From assembly GCF_003386865.1 (NCBI RefSeq), contig NZ_QTUA01000001.1:1860001-1924000 (forward strand): 64,000 nucleotides of DNA, written 5' to 3'. The notes under the pieces were generated by a model that worked only from the letters and a program-made list of their open reading frames with translations, did no database searches and was not told the DNA's origin. The position numbers and the translations under genes were made by a program. This document shows positions 8,089-17,661 of this stretch, in pieces. This stretch comes from Calidifontibacter indicus. GTDB lineage: Bacteria > Actinomycetota > Actinomycetes > Actinomycetales > Dermatophilaceae. How positions within the stretch are numbered: the stretch's first letter is position 1; every line of letters starts with the position of its first letter.

Positions 8089-9312
8089 ATGCCCAGCGCG
8101 CTGCCCGACGGTGAACCCGTACCGACCGACGGAAGTCTGCCCGTCGCGGCGCTGGAGTCGTTGCCGCACAAGCCGTTCGGGGTCTATCTGCACGTTCCGT
8201 TCTGCTGGGTGCGGTGTGGCTACTGCGACTTCAACACCTACACGCTGACCGAGCTCGGCCCCGGCGCGAGCGTCGGTTCCTACGCCGACACCGCGATCCG
8301 CGAGATCGAGCTCGCTGCGCGGGTGCTGGGTGACGCGGCGCCCGCCGTCTCGACGGTGTTCGTGGGTGGAGGCACACCCACGATGCTCGCGGCGGACGAC
8401 CTGGTGCGGATGGTCGGGGCGCTGCGGGAGCGCTTCGGGTTTGCCGACGACGTCGAGATCACCACCGAAGCGAACCCCGATTCGGTGACCCCCGACCCGC
8501 TGCAGGTGCTGGCGGACGGCGGCTTCACCCGGGTGTCGTTCGGGATGCAATCGGCGGTGCCGCACGTGCTGCACACCCTCGAGCGCACGCACGACCCCGC
8601 CAACGTCGGCCGCAGCGTCGAAGCGGCGAAGGCGGCCGGGCTCGCGACCAGCGTCGACCTCATCTACGGCACACCGGGGGAGTCGCTCGACGACTGGCGC
8701 ACCTCGCTCGAGGCCGCAATCGCGTTGGAGCCCGGGCACATCAGCGCCTACGCGTTGGTCGTCGAGGAGGGCACCAAGCTCGCCGCCCAGGTGCGCCGCG
8801 GTCAGGTGACGATGCCCGATGACGACGACGAGGCCGACAAGTACGAGCTCGCCGACTCACTGCTGGCCGGGGCCGGCTACTCCTGGTACGAGGTGTCGAA
8901 CTGGGCCACCGACCCCGCGCTGCGCTGCCGCCACAACGAGCTGTACTGGTCGGACGCGAACTGGTGGGGGATCGGGCCCGGCGCGCACAGTCACGTGGGT
9001 GGGGTGCGCTGGTGGAATCGCAAGCACCCTGCGGCGTACGCCTCGGTGCTGGCCGAGGGCAACTCGCCGGGCGCCGGACGCGAATTGCTCACGGACACAC
9101 AGCGATACGAGGAGCGCGTGCTCCTCGGCATCCGTCGCGACGCCGGCCTCGCCCTCGAGGACCTCGAACCCGCCGGGCGCACCGCCGTCGCCGGGCTGAT
9201 CGGCGACGGTCTCGTCGACGGGCCCACGGCCCTGCGCGATCGGCGACTCGTGCTCACCCTGCGTGGACGGCTGCTCGCCGACACCGCCGTCCGTCGGCTG
9301 CTCGACTTCTGA
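8089..9312 (+). CDS. hemW: HemW-like radical SAM heme chaperone
   Basis: A 407-residue protein related to oxygen-independent coproporphyrinogen III oxidase but of the HemW type, which binds heme and hands it to membrane enzymes. The radical-SAM cluster cysteines are C39, C43 and C46 in PFCWVRCGYCDFNTY. GGTPTMLAADDL, the TTEANPDS strand and the HNELYW..NWWGIGPGAHS motif follow. The ATG at 8089 gives a normal HemW length; its GGAG site is unusually close (2 nt). The location before the hrcA-dnaJ region is common in Actinobacteria, although here the nad genes lie between. Confidence 0.92.
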   Translation: MPSALPDGEPVPTDGSLPVAALESLPHKPFGVYLHVPFCWVRCGYCDFNTYTLTELGPGASVGSYADTAIREIELAARVLGDAAPAVSTVFVGGGTPTMLAADDLVRMVGALRERFGFADDVEITTEANPDSVTPDPLQVLADGGFTRVSFGMQSAVPHVLHTLERTHDPANVGRSVEAAKAAGLATSVDLIYGTPGESLDDWRTSLEAAIALEPGHISAYALVVEEGTKLAAQVRRGQVTMPDDDDEADKYELADSLLAGAGYSWYEVSNWATDPALRCRHNELYWSDANWWGIGPGAHSHVGGVRWWNRKHPAAYASVLAEGNSPGAGRELLTDTQRYEERVLLGIRRDAGLALEDLEPAGRTAVAGLIGDGLVDGPTALRDRRLVLTLRGRLLADTAVRRLLDF

Positions 9313-9322
9313 CCGGCGCACC

Positions 9323-9404
9323 GCACGAACTCGCGTCAGGCGCGAGTTACTCACGCGTACGGAGCCGAACCGCCGAGTAAGTCGCGTCCGACGCGAGTTG
9401 GTGC
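9323..9404. repeat. family B palindromic repeat, copy 1
   Basis: Two 30-nt arms (9323-9352 and 9375-9404) match at 26 of 30 positions as inverted repeats. Each contains AACTCGCGTC and ends in TTACTC toward the loop. It starts 10 bp after the hemW stop. A second copy is at 37186-37267. Confidence 0.8.
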
Positions 9405-9450
9405 GGGGGCGTGGGTGCCGCCTGGCCGACGAGTGCGCGAGGATCGACTC

Positions 9451-10047
9451 ATGATTAAGCCTCGCGTGGCCGCCGTCTGCCGGGACGAGCTGCACCGCTT
9501 CTCCAAGGCGCCGGTGGAGGCGATCGAGTTGGTCGCCGACCTGGGGGTGCGAGGTGACGCGCACGCGGGAACCCTTGTGCAACACCGGTCCCGGGTGCAT
9601 CGCGACCCGAACCAACCCAACCTGCGGCAGGTGCATCTCGTGCCCAGCGAGGTGTTCGAAACCGCCGAGCGCATGGGCTACACCCTGGCCGCGGGCGACC
9701 TCGGCGAGAACGTGCTGACCAGCGGTGTCGACCTGCATGCGCTCCCGGTCGACACCCGCCTGCACCTCGGCGACGAGGCCGTCGTGCGGCTCACCGGCCT
9801 GCGCAACCCGTGCGTGCAGATCAACGACTTCAAGCCGGGTCTGCTCAAAGTGGTGCTCTCCCGGGCCGACGGCACCCCGACCGACGAACCCGCCCCGTCG
9901 ACGGCCTCACCCGAGGCGCGGACGGTGCAGGTCATTCGCCGGGCGGGCGTGATGTCGGTCGTCGAGCGGAGCGGGACGGTGCGAGCGGGTGACCCGATCA
10001 CGGTCGAGCTGCCGGACGGCGCCGGGGTCGCGTTGGGTCCCGTCTGA
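9451..10047 (+). CDS. MOSC domain protein (YiiM-like)
   Basis: A 198-residue stand-alone MOSC domain. MOSC proteins bind and carry sulfur or handle the molybdenum cofactor, and a YiiM-type role in reducing N-hydroxylated compounds is possible. Visible marks are GVRGDAHAGTLVQHR near the N-terminus, LRQVHLVPSEV, AGDLGENVLTSGVDL, and the conserved cysteine in LTGLRNPCVQINDFKPGL. The ATG at 9451 has a CGAGGA site 7 nt before it. It is a single gene facing the end of nadC. Confidence 0.85.
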   Translation: MIKPRVAAVCRDELHRFSKAPVEAIELVADLGVRGDAHAGTLVQHRSRVHRDPNQPNLRQVHLVPSEVFETAERMGYTLAAGDLGENVLTSGVDLHALPVDTRLHLGDEAVVRLTGLRNPCVQINDFKPGLLKVVLSRADGTPTDEPAPSTASPEARTVQVIRRAGVMSVVERSGTVRAGDPITVELPDGAGVALGPV

Positions 10048-10092
10048 GCGCGCGGCGACTCGGCAACGATCGGCGCCGCCCAATCGGTCTGC

Positions 10093-10977
10093 CTACAGGT
10101 CGAGGCCGATGTCGAGCGTCCGGACGCTGTGGGTCAGGGCACCGATCGAAATGATCTGCGCACCCGCCTCGGCCAACCCGCGCACGGTCGTCTCGTCGAC
10201 GCCACCGGAGACCTCGATGACCAGCGATGCAGGGTGGTCGTCGATCAGGCCGACGGCCTCGCGGATGAGGTCGGGCGTCATGTTGTCGAGCAGCACACCG
10301 TGCACCACCGGCGGGAGGCGGCGCCCGAGCCGGTCGGCATCGAAGGCGAGCAACTCACGCAGTTGGTCGAGCGTGTCGACCTCCACCTCGACTCGCACCA
10401 GGTGACCGGTGTGTTCGGCGAGGCGGGCGAGCACCTTGTCGAGTCCGCCGCCGAGGCCGATGTGGTTGTCCTTCACCAGAATTGCGTCGTGCAACCCGAA
10501 GCGGTGGTTCACTCCACCGCCGTCGGCCACCGCGCGCTTCTCCAGGGCGCGCAGCCCGGGCGTGGTCTTGCGGGTGTCGGCGATGCGGGCACCCGTGCCG
10601 TCGACGAGACGCACGAACCCTGCGGTGCGGGTGGCGATGCCGCCGAGGTGGCCGAGCAGGTTCAGCGCGGTGCGTTCGGCCGTGAGGATCGATGCGGCAC
10701 TCCCGGTGACCGTCGCGATGCGCGTGCCCGGCGCGACCGTCGCACCGTCTGACACGAACCAGTCGACCTCCAGCGAGGCGTCGACCAGGTCGAAGGCGTG
10801 CTGCGCCGCGCGCACCCCGGAGACGACACCGTCCTGACGGGCGACCAGGTGCGCGCTGCCCTGGATGTCGGACGGCACGGTGGTCGCGGTGGTGAGATCG
10901 CCGGCCTGGCCGAGGTCTTCGGCAAGCGCCGTGCGCACGATGCGGTCGATCTCCATCCCGATCTGAGTGTCGATCAT
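10093..10977 (-). CDS. nadC: nicotinate-nucleotide pyrophosphorylase (quinolinate phosphoribosyltransferase)
   Basis: Converts quinolinate and PRPP to nicotinate mononucleotide, the last step of the de novo NAD branch. The 294-residue protein has the N-terminal EDLGQAGDLTT motif, ADTRKTTPGLRALEKRAV with basic residues for the substrate carboxylates, GGGVNHRFGLHDAILVKDNH, and the final VIEVSGGVDE barrel strand. Its ATG overlaps the nadB stop (ATGA), so it is translationally coupled as the last gene of nadA-nadB-nadC. Confidence 0.95.
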   Translation of the reverse strand: MIDTQIGMEIDRIVRTALAEDLGQAGDLTTATTVPSDIQGSAHLVARQDGVVSGVRAAQHAFDLVDASLEVDWFVSDGATVAPGTRIATVTGSAASILTAERTALNLLGHLGGIATRTAGFVRLVDGTGARIADTRKTTPGLRALEKRAVADGGGVNHRFGLHDAILVKDNHIGLGGGLDKVLARLAEHTGHLVRVEVEVDTLDQLRELLAFDADRLGRRLPPVVHGVLLDNMTPDLIREAVGLIDDHPASLVIEVSGGVDETTVRGLAEAGAQIISIGALTHSVRTLDIGLDL

Positions 10978-12416
10978 GCCGGAACCTCCTGTGCCGCAGC
11001 GGTTTCGAGCTGTTCGTCGATGCGCCGGTGGGCGCCCACGGTGTGCGGGTGCAACAGGGCCGAGCGGGCGACGAGCCAGGCGACGTAGCCCGCATCGTCG
11101 TGCCGCAACTCGGCGAGTCGGTCGACCGCGCCCTCGAGCGACTCGCCGTCGCGCAACACCCCACAGCTGGCGCCGAGGATCGCTCGCACCTCGCCGAGGT
11201 CGACCGCAGCGCCCGCGGACGGCGGCACCACGGTGGCAGGGTCGACCGGCAGCACCTGCGGGGTCCAACGGGTGTCGGCTCCTCGGATCGAGTCGGCCGC
11301 CGCGCGGCCGGTCACCACCGCTTCGAGCAACGAGTTGGAGGCCAGGCGATTGGCTCCGTGCAGGCCGGTGCGCGACACCTCACCGACGGCCCAGAGACCG
11401 GGCACCGAGGTGCGAGCGTGCGCATCGACACTGACGCCGCCCATCGAGTAGTGCAGGGCGGGTCGCACGGGCAGCAGGTCGCGGACGATGTCGAACCCGT
11501 GCGCCGCGCACAGCTCCGCAACAGCGGCGAAACGAGTTGCGACGCAGGGAATCTCGCGGCAGTCGAGGCGAACCGATCGACCCGCCTGCAACTGCTCCCA
11601 GACCGCGGCGGCAACGACGTCGCGCGGCTGGAGTTCGTGCACGAACCGTTCACCGTCGGCGGTCAGGATCGCTCCCGCGCCGCGTAGCGCCTCGGTCAGC
11701 AGCGGGTTGGGGAAGGCGGGCACGTCGAGCGCGGTCGGGTGGAACTGCACGAGGTGCAGGTCATCGGTGCGGGCGCCGACACGCGCGGCCATCGCAACGC
11801 CCTGACCGAGCGCGGTGGCCGGGTTGGTCGTGCACGGCCAGAGCGCACCCATGCCTCCGGTCGCCAGCACCACGGCGTCCGTCTCGAGCACCAGGGCGCA
11901 ACCGTCGGGGGCGATGACCTCCACGCCGCTGATCGCGCCGTCCGCGCCGGTGAGCAGGCGGCGCGCCGCGTGCCGTTCCAGGGTGTGCACGCTCGGCAGG
12001 TCGCGGACCGCGGCGGCCATCGTCCGGGTGATCGCAGCGCCGGAGGAGTCGCCGGCGTGCGCCACCCGGCTGCGGCTGTGGCCGCCCTCGAGGGCGAGGT
12101 CGAGGCGTCCGTCGTCGGTGTGGTCGAACGGCACACCGAGGTCGGCGAGCAGCGCGACGACATCGGGTGCGGCATCGGTGATGCGGCGGATCGTGCGGGT
12201 GTCGCCCACGAAAGCGCCGGCGCGCACGGTGTCTGCCGCGTGCAGGGTGGGGGAGTCGTCGTCGGCCAGCGCCGCGGCGATGCCGCCCTGCGCCCACATG
12301 CTCGCGGCGTTGTCGGTGAGCGTGCCCGGCGTGACCAGGACGCACTCGGTGGGGGCCAGGGCCCAGGCCGCGGTGAGGCCCGCGAGGCCCGAGCCGATGA
12401 TGACCGGCTTGTTCAT
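10974..12416 (-). CDS. nadB: L-aspartate oxidase
   Basis: An FAD enzyme that oxidises L-aspartate to iminoaspartate, which NadA condenses to quinolinate. The 480-residue protein starts with the dinucleotide fold VIIGSGLAGLTAAWAL. The flavoprotein motif ASMWAQGGIAAAL follows, then HSRSRVAHAGDSSG around residues 110-125 and SMGGVSVDAHART in the substrate region. Length is near the short end of the family, with the helical C-terminal domain present. It sits between nadA (9-nt gap) and nadC (4-nt overlap). Confidence 0.95.
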   Translation of the reverse strand: MNKPVIIGSGLAGLTAAWALAPTECVLVTPGTLTDNAASMWAQGGIAAALADDDSPTLHAADTVRAGAFVGDTRTIRRITDAAPDVVALLADLGVPFDHTDDGRLDLALEGGHSRSRVAHAGDSSGAAITRTMAAAVRDLPSVHTLERHAARRLLTGADGAISGVEVIAPDGCALVLETDAVVLATGGMGALWPCTTNPATALGQGVAMAARVGARTDDLHLVQFHPTALDVPAFPNPLLTEALRGAGAILTADGERFVHELQPRDVVAAAVWEQLQAGRSVRLDCREIPCVATRFAAVAELCAAHGFDIVRDLLPVRPALHYSMGGVSVDAHARTSVPGLWAVGEVSRTGLHGANRLASNSLLEAVVTGRAAADSIRGADTRWTPQVLPVDPATVVPPSAGAAVDLGEVRAILGASCGVLRDGESLEGAVDRLAELRHDDAGYVAWLVARSALLHPHTVGAHRRIDEQLETAAAQEVPA

Positions 12417-12425
12417 GGTGTGCTC

Positions 12426-13412
<987 letters not shown>

Positions 13413-13430
13413 CGTCGGCTCCTTCGATTT

Positions 13431-13460
13431 GCTCATATTGAGTAAATACTTGAAGTGAGC
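13431..13460. promoter_or_regulatory. 30-bp dyad upstream of nadA, probable NrtR operator
   Basis: The sequence is symmetrical about 13445/13446: outer arms GCTCA and TGAGC, inner core AGTAAATACT, with 10 of 15 positions paired. It lies 19 bp before the nadA start, where it would cover the promoter. The neighbouring gene encodes an NrtR-type regulator, which makes it the natural candidate; the assignment is inference. Confidence 0.6.
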
Positions 13461-13473
13461 ATAACACCACTTC

Positions 13474-13545
13474 CTGCAAACGTTGCGGCTGCGTCCAGAT
13501 GCTGCGTGCAGCCGCAGCGACTGGCGAGTACTGCAGCGTTTGCGG
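13474..13545. repeat. family A palindromic repeat between nrtR and nadA
   Basis: The right arm (13514-13545) is identical to the right arm of the copy at 44342-44373 except for one base in 32. The left arm (13474-13505) matches it as an inverted repeat at 21 of 32 positions. It starts 11 bp past the stop codon of nrtR, read on the minus strand. Confidence 0.8.
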
Positions 13546-13556
13546 AGTGGGGAAAG

Positions 13557-14459
13557 TCAGCGCGAGCGGGGGATCGGCACCTTGGTGCCGACCTGCCCGC
13601 GCGCCGCGATGGCCTCGCGGCGGAAGCGGTAGAGCCGGGCCGGTCGTCCGCCAGTGGCCCGCGAGGTGTCGTCGGTGGGTTCGACCAGCGCCTGCTGCTC
13701 GACCGAACGCCGGAAGTTCTGCTTGTGCAGTCCCGTCCCGACGAGCGCTTCGACGACGGCCTGTAGTTCGCCCAGGGTGAAGGTGGGCGGCATCAGCTCG
13801 AACACCAACGGGCGGTACTGAATCGTCGAGCGCAGCCGGGACAGGCCGGTGGCGAGGATGCGGCGGTGGTCGGAGTGCATCCGCTCGCCGGTGAGTTCCT
13901 CCACCCCGGCGGACGCGGTAGGTGACTCGGCGACGAGCCCGGCCTCCCAGAGCAGCTCGTACCGCTGCAGCGCCAACTCGGGCCGCCAGGGCAGGTCGCC
14001 ATCACCGAAGAGATGTTCGATCCGCTCGGTCGCGTCGCCCGACCCGCTGGAGAGCTCGCGAACAAGGCTGCGGCACAACGCGATCGAGATCTCGGAACGG
14101 CGGTCCTCCCACGGCAGGAGGGCATAGACGTCGCGCCATCCCGCATCGGCGGTGGCACGGGTGAGGCCGAGGTAGGAAATCGACACAGCGCGTCCGGCGG
14201 AGCCGTCGCGGCCGAGGTCGGCGAACGTGTAGAGCTGCTCGACGAAGCCGAGAGTGTGGCCGGTCTGCTCCGCGACGAACGCGCGCGCGCCGTTCTGCAG
14301 CGAGTGGTGGTCGGTGCGCAGCGGCCCCGCCGGCAGGTGCAGCGGATCGCCGGCGGCGAGCACCATCGGCCCCTGGTCGGCGGAAGCACTCGCAGCGCCG
14401 ACGGAGACCACGACCGCCACCAGGTCGGCGTGTAGCGAAGCGGCCGGGCGGGAGGTCAT
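13557..14459 (-). CDS. nrtR: NrtR-type Nudix-related regulator of NAD biosynthesis
   Basis: A 300-residue protein with a Nudix-like N-terminal domain and a C-terminal winged helix. The C-terminal part has FTLGELQAVVEALVGTGLHK, NFRRSVEQQALVEPT and GGRPARLYRFRREA, typical of NrtR. The Nudix box (near LPAGPLRTDHHSLQ and GARAFVAEQTG) lacks the usual catalytic glutamates, so it is probably a sensor of an NAD-related nucleotide and not a hydrolase. The gene lies directly upstream of the nadABC operon, same strand, across a family A repeat and the 13431-13460 dyad. Confidence 0.85.
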   Translation of the reverse strand: MTSRPAASLHADLVAVVVSVGAASASADQGPMVLAAGDPLHLPAGPLRTDHHSLQNGARAFVAEQTGHTLGFVEQLYTFADLGRDGSAGRAVSISYLGLTRATADAGWRDVYALLPWEDRRSEISIALCRSLVRELSSGSGDATERIEHLFGDGDLPWRPELALQRYELLWEAGLVAESPTASAGVEELTGERMHSDHRRILATGLSRLRSTIQYRPLVFELMPPTFTLGELQAVVEALVGTGLHKQNFRRSVEQQALVEPTDDTSRATGGRPARLYRFRREAIAARGQVGTKVPIPRSR

Positions 14460-14490
14460 GCCCCAGAACCTACTTGTTCGTGGCCCGCCC

Positions 14491-15369
14491 TCACGAGCTC
14501 GGCGCAGTGACGAAGTCGATGAGTTCCTCGACCCGGCCGAGCAACTCCGGCTGCAGGTCGGCGTAGTTGTCGACGGTGCCGAGGATGCGCTTCCAGCCCT
14601 GAGCGACGTCGGCCTGGGTGCGGTGGGGCCAGCCGAGTTCGGCGAGGATGCCGTGCTTCCACGAGGTGCCGCGCGGAATCACCGGCCACTTGGTCCACCC
14701 CAGCTTCTGCGGGCGCACGCTCTGCCACACGTCGACGTACGGGTGGCCGAGGATCAGCACGTGGTCGCGCGACTGCGGCAGGGCGCGGGCCGCATCGACG
14801 ATCCGTTGCTCCTTCGTGCCGGGCACGAGGTGGTCGACCAGGATGCCAATGCGCCGGCCGGGGCCCGGCGCGAAGTCCTTGATGACCGCCGAGAGGTCGT
14901 CGACGCCGTCCAACATTTCGACCACCACGCCCTCGACCCGCAGGTCGTGGCCCCACACCTTCTCGACGAGTTCGGCGTCGTGGCGGCCCTCGACGAAGAT
15001 CCGCGACCCGAGGGCGACCTTGGCGCGCTGGTCGGCAACGGCGACCGACCCGCTCGCCGTACGGGTGGTGGCGGCGCGTGCGGCGGCGAGCGCCGCGGCG
15101 TCCGCCGGACGAGGGGGAGTGAGGTTCACCGGACGACCGTCGATGAGGAAACCCGGTCCGAGCGGGAACGCACGCACCTTGCCGCGGCGGTCCTCGAGGT
15201 GCACGACGTGCATTCCGCCTGCCTTCTCGACCCGCACGACGGCGCCGACGAACCCGGTCTCGACCTCCTCGACCACCACGTCGCGCTCGGCGGGCACATC
15301 CTGCGAGCGCCCACGCTTGGGTGCACGCCAGTCGCCGGACAGGACATCGGAGCCGTATCGATCAGTCAC
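14491..15369 (-). CDS. DUF3097 family protein
   Basis: A 292-residue cytosolic protein of the actinobacterial DUF3097 family, function unknown. It begins VTDRYGSDVLSGDWRAPKR, typical of the family, followed by a beta-rich N-terminal part (VVVEEVETGFVGAVVRVEKA). The C-terminal half has FVEGRHDAELVEKVWG and GILVDHLVPGTKE, reminiscent of a Toprim-like nucleotide fold; that resemblance is only my impression. The GTG at 15369 is preferred; a GTG at 15378 is in frame. It is divergent from hrcA, a conserved placement. Confidence 0.85.
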   Translation of the reverse strand: MTDRYGSDVLSGDWRAPKRGRSQDVPAERDVVVEEVETGFVGAVVRVEKAGGMHVVHLEDRRGKVRAFPLGPGFLIDGRPVNLTPPRPADAAALAAARAATTRTASGSVAVADQRAKVALGSRIFVEGRHDAELVEKVWGHDLRVEGVVVEMLDGVDDLSAVIKDFAPGPGRRIGILVDHLVPGTKEQRIVDAARALPQSRDHVLILGHPYVDVWQSVRPQKLGWTKWPVIPRGTSWKHGILAELGWPHRTQADVAQGWKRILGTVDNYADLQPELLGRVEELIDFVTAPSS

Positions 15370-15435
15370 GGCGCACACGGTAGAGGGCGGCGCAGCTCAC
15401 CACCGCACCTGACACGCCCACCCTCGCGCGGGTCG

Positions 15436-15467
15436 TAGAATTGGCACTCGGGCCGACTGAGTGCCAG
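15436..15467 (+). promoter_or_regulatory. hrcA promoter -10 and CIRCE element
   Basis: TTGGCACTC (15441-15449), nine spacer bases, then GAGTGCCAG (15459-15467) is a CIRCE operator close to the TTAGCACTC-N9-GAGTGCTAA consensus. A -10 box TAGAAT (15436-15441) abuts it. HrcA bound here would repress its own operon; heat would relieve this. A further GAGTGCC follows at 15469. Confidence 0.9.
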
Positions 15468-15509
15468 TGAGTGCCGGCCCGAGAACCCATCGCCGGGAGG
15501 AGGACCGCC

Positions 15510-16526
15510 ATGAGTGAGGAACGTCGACTCGACGTGTTGCGCGCGATCGTGCAGGACTATGTCGCGACCTCCGAGCCGGTGGGTTCCAAGGCCCTGCTCG
15601 AACGGCACCGTCTCGGTGTGAGCGCCGCGACGATCCGCAACGACATGGCAGCGCTGGAGGAGGAGGGGCTCATCAGCGCCCCGCACACCTCCGCCGGACG
15701 TGTGCCCACCGACGCGGGTTACCGCAGGTTCGTCGACCGGCTCGGTCACATGAAGCCGCTGTCGCGCTCGGAGCGGGTGGCGATCGAGACCTTCCTGCAG
15801 CAGGCCGTTGACCTCGACGATGTCGTCGACCGCACGGTCCGGTTGCTGTCGTCGCTCACCCACCAGGTGGCGGTGATGCAGTACCCGTCGATCGGGGCGG
15901 CCACCGTGCGCCACGTCGAACTGGTGTCGCTCACCGAGCAGCGCCTGATGGTGGTGCTGATCATGTCGACCGGTCGGGTCGAGCAACGCATTCTGGCGCT
16001 CGCGCACAGTGACGACGATCTGCCCGCGCTGCGGGCCGTGGTCAACGAACTCGCCGAAGGCAAGACCCGGGCCCAGGCCACCGACGGCATCGCCGCATGG
16101 GTTGCCCGACAAACGCAGACCGACGCACAGACCGACGCGCAGACCGAGCTCGTGCCCGGCGCCGAACTCATCGCCGACTTCCTCGCCGAAGAACGCGAGG
16201 AGCGGGTCGCGATGGCCGGCACCGCACACCTCGTCCGCTCCGGGCTGGATTTCCCCGACACCATCGGACCGGTGCTCGACGCGCTGGAGGAACATGTCGT
16301 GCTGTTGCGGTTGTTCCAGCAGATGGCGCCCGACAGCGGCGATGTCGTCGCGGTGCGGATCGGCGGTGAGAACGCCGTCGACGGGCTGCGTGCGGCGTCG
16401 GTCGTCAGCGCGCAGTACACCGCGGGCGGCATCGGGGTGCTCGGACCGACCCGGATGGACTACCCGACCACCATGGCCGCCGTTCGTGCGGTCGCCCGCT
16501 ACGTCTCGGAAATTCTCGAGCAGTAA
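15510..16526 (+). CDS. hrcA: heat-inducible transcription repressor HrcA
   Basis: Repressor of chaperone genes that binds CIRCE and responds to free GroEL. The 338-residue protein starts MSEERRLDVLRAIVQDYV, then has the winged-helix DNA reader VSAATIRNDMAALEEEGL and the dimer domain. A TDAQTDAQTE insertion at about residues 205-214 is encoded by 12-bp DNA repeats and looks like a slippage product. GGGAGGAGG lies 6 nt before the ATG. CIRCE lies upstream; dnaJ follows after 9 nt. Confidence 0.95.
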   Translation: MSEERRLDVLRAIVQDYVATSEPVGSKALLERHRLGVSAATIRNDMAALEEEGLISAPHTSAGRVPTDAGYRRFVDRLGHMKPLSRSERVAIETFLQQAVDLDDVVDRTVRLLSSLTHQVAVMQYPSIGAATVRHVELVSLTEQRLMVVLIMSTGRVEQRILALAHSDDDLPALRAVVNELAEGKTRAQATDGIAAWVARQTQTDAQTDAQTELVPGAELIADFLAEEREERVAMAGTAHLVRSGLDFPDTIGPVLDALEEHVVLLRLFQQMAPDSGDVVAVRIGGENAVDGLRAASVVSAQYTAGGIGVLGPTRMDYPTTMAAVRAVARYVSEILEQ

Positions 16527-16535
16527 AGGAACTTC

Positions 16536-17651
16536 GTGAACGACTACTACGCCGACCTCGGCGTGTCCAGGGATGCCCCCGCCGAGGAGATCAAGCGGGC
16601 CTACCGACGGCAGGCTCGCAAGCTGCACCCCGACGTCAACCCCGGCCCGGAGGCCGAGGCCGAGTTCAAGAAGATCTCGCAGGCCTACGAGGTGCTGTCC
16701 GATCCGAACAAGCGTCAGCAGTACGACATGGGCTCCGACCCGTTCGGCGGCGGTCAGACCGGCTTCGGCGGCAACTTCAGCTTCACCGACATCATGGACG
16801 CCTTCTTCGGCGCCGGTGCTGGAGCGCAGGCCGGCCCGCGGTCGCGCGTGCAGCACGGTCAGGACGCGCTCGTGCCCCTGCAGATCGACCTGTCGACGGC
16901 CGTGTTCGGCGGGGCCGAGGAGCTCGTCTTCGACACCGCCGTGCTGTGCGAGACCTGCCACGGCGACGGCGCCCGACCGGGCACCGGACGGCGTACCTGC
17001 GACATCTGTCACGGCTCGGGCCAGGTGCAGCAGGTGCAGCGCTCGTTCCTCGGCCAGGTGATGACCACCCGCGCCTGCGGCGCCTGCAACGGCTACGGCG
17101 AGATCATCGAGTCGCCGTGCGTCGACTGCGCCGGCGAGGGACGCCGCCGTGACCGCCGCACGCTGAAGATCAAGGTGCCGGCCGGCGTCGACACCGGCAC
17201 CCGCATCCAGCTGACCGGCGAGGGCGAGGTGGGCCCCGGTGGTGGCCCCAACGGCGACCTGTACGTGGAGGTGCGGGTGCGTAAGCACCAGACCTTCCAG
17301 CGGCGCGGCGACGACCTGCACTGCTCGGTCGAACTGCCGATGACCGCAGCCGCGCTGGGTGCGAACCTGCCCCTGGAGACGCTCGACGGTGTGCGGGACG
17401 TCGAGATCAAGGCGGGCACTCAGGCCGGTGACGTCGTCACGCTCAAGGGGCTCGGCGTCACCCACCTGCGCTCCTCGCAGCGCGGCGACCTGTTGGTGCA
17501 CGCCAACGTGCGGACGCCGAGCAACCTCACCGACGAACAGCGCGACCTGCTGCGGCAGCTGGCGACCGCTCGCGGCGAGGAGCGACCGGAAGGCAACTTC
17601 CAGCGCGCCGACAAGGGACTGTTCGGCAAGCTGCGCGACGCTTTCAAGTGA
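16536..17651 (+). CDS. dnaJ: chaperone protein DnaJ
   Basis: A 371-residue type I J-protein that delivers clients to DnaK and stimulates its ATPase. The J domain covers residues 1-68 with the HPD motif in KLHPDVNP. A short Gly/Phe-rich stretch ([12 protein letters not shown]) follows. Four zinc-binding repeats come next: [24 protein letters not shown] and CVDCAGEG. The substrate-binding C-terminal domains complete it. This is the hrcA-linked copy; a dnaK-linked copy may exist elsewhere. The GTG start follows AAGGAA. Confidence 0.95.
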   Translation: MNDYYADLGVSRDAPAEEIKRAYRRQARKLHPDVNPGPEAEAEFKKISQAYEVLSDPNKRQQYDMGSDPFGGGQTGFGGNFSFTDIMDAFFGAGAGAQAGPRSRVQHGQDALVPLQIDLSTAVFGGAEELVFDTAVLCETCHGDGARPGTGRRTCDICHGSGQVQQVQRSFLGQVMTTRACGACNGYGEIIESPCVDCAGEGRRRDRRTLKIKVPAGVDTGTRIQLTGEGEVGPGGGPNGDLYVEVRVRKHQTFQRRGDDLHCSVELPMTAAALGANLPLETLDGVRDVEIKAGTQAGDVVTLKGLGVTHLRSSQRGDLLVHANVRTPSNLTDEQRDLLRQLATARGEERPEGNFQRADKGLFGKLRDAFK

Positions 17652-17661
17652 CCGAACCGAA

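Noticed and set aside
16110-16148. 12-bp repeats in hrcA as a mobile insertion
   Set aside because: They are short, in frame, degenerate and encode a hydrophilic loop (TDAQ), which simple slippage explains.
15366-17501. Long open frame opposite hrcA and dnaJ
   Set aside because: It crosses two well-supported genes in antisense and has the same mirror-frame composition.
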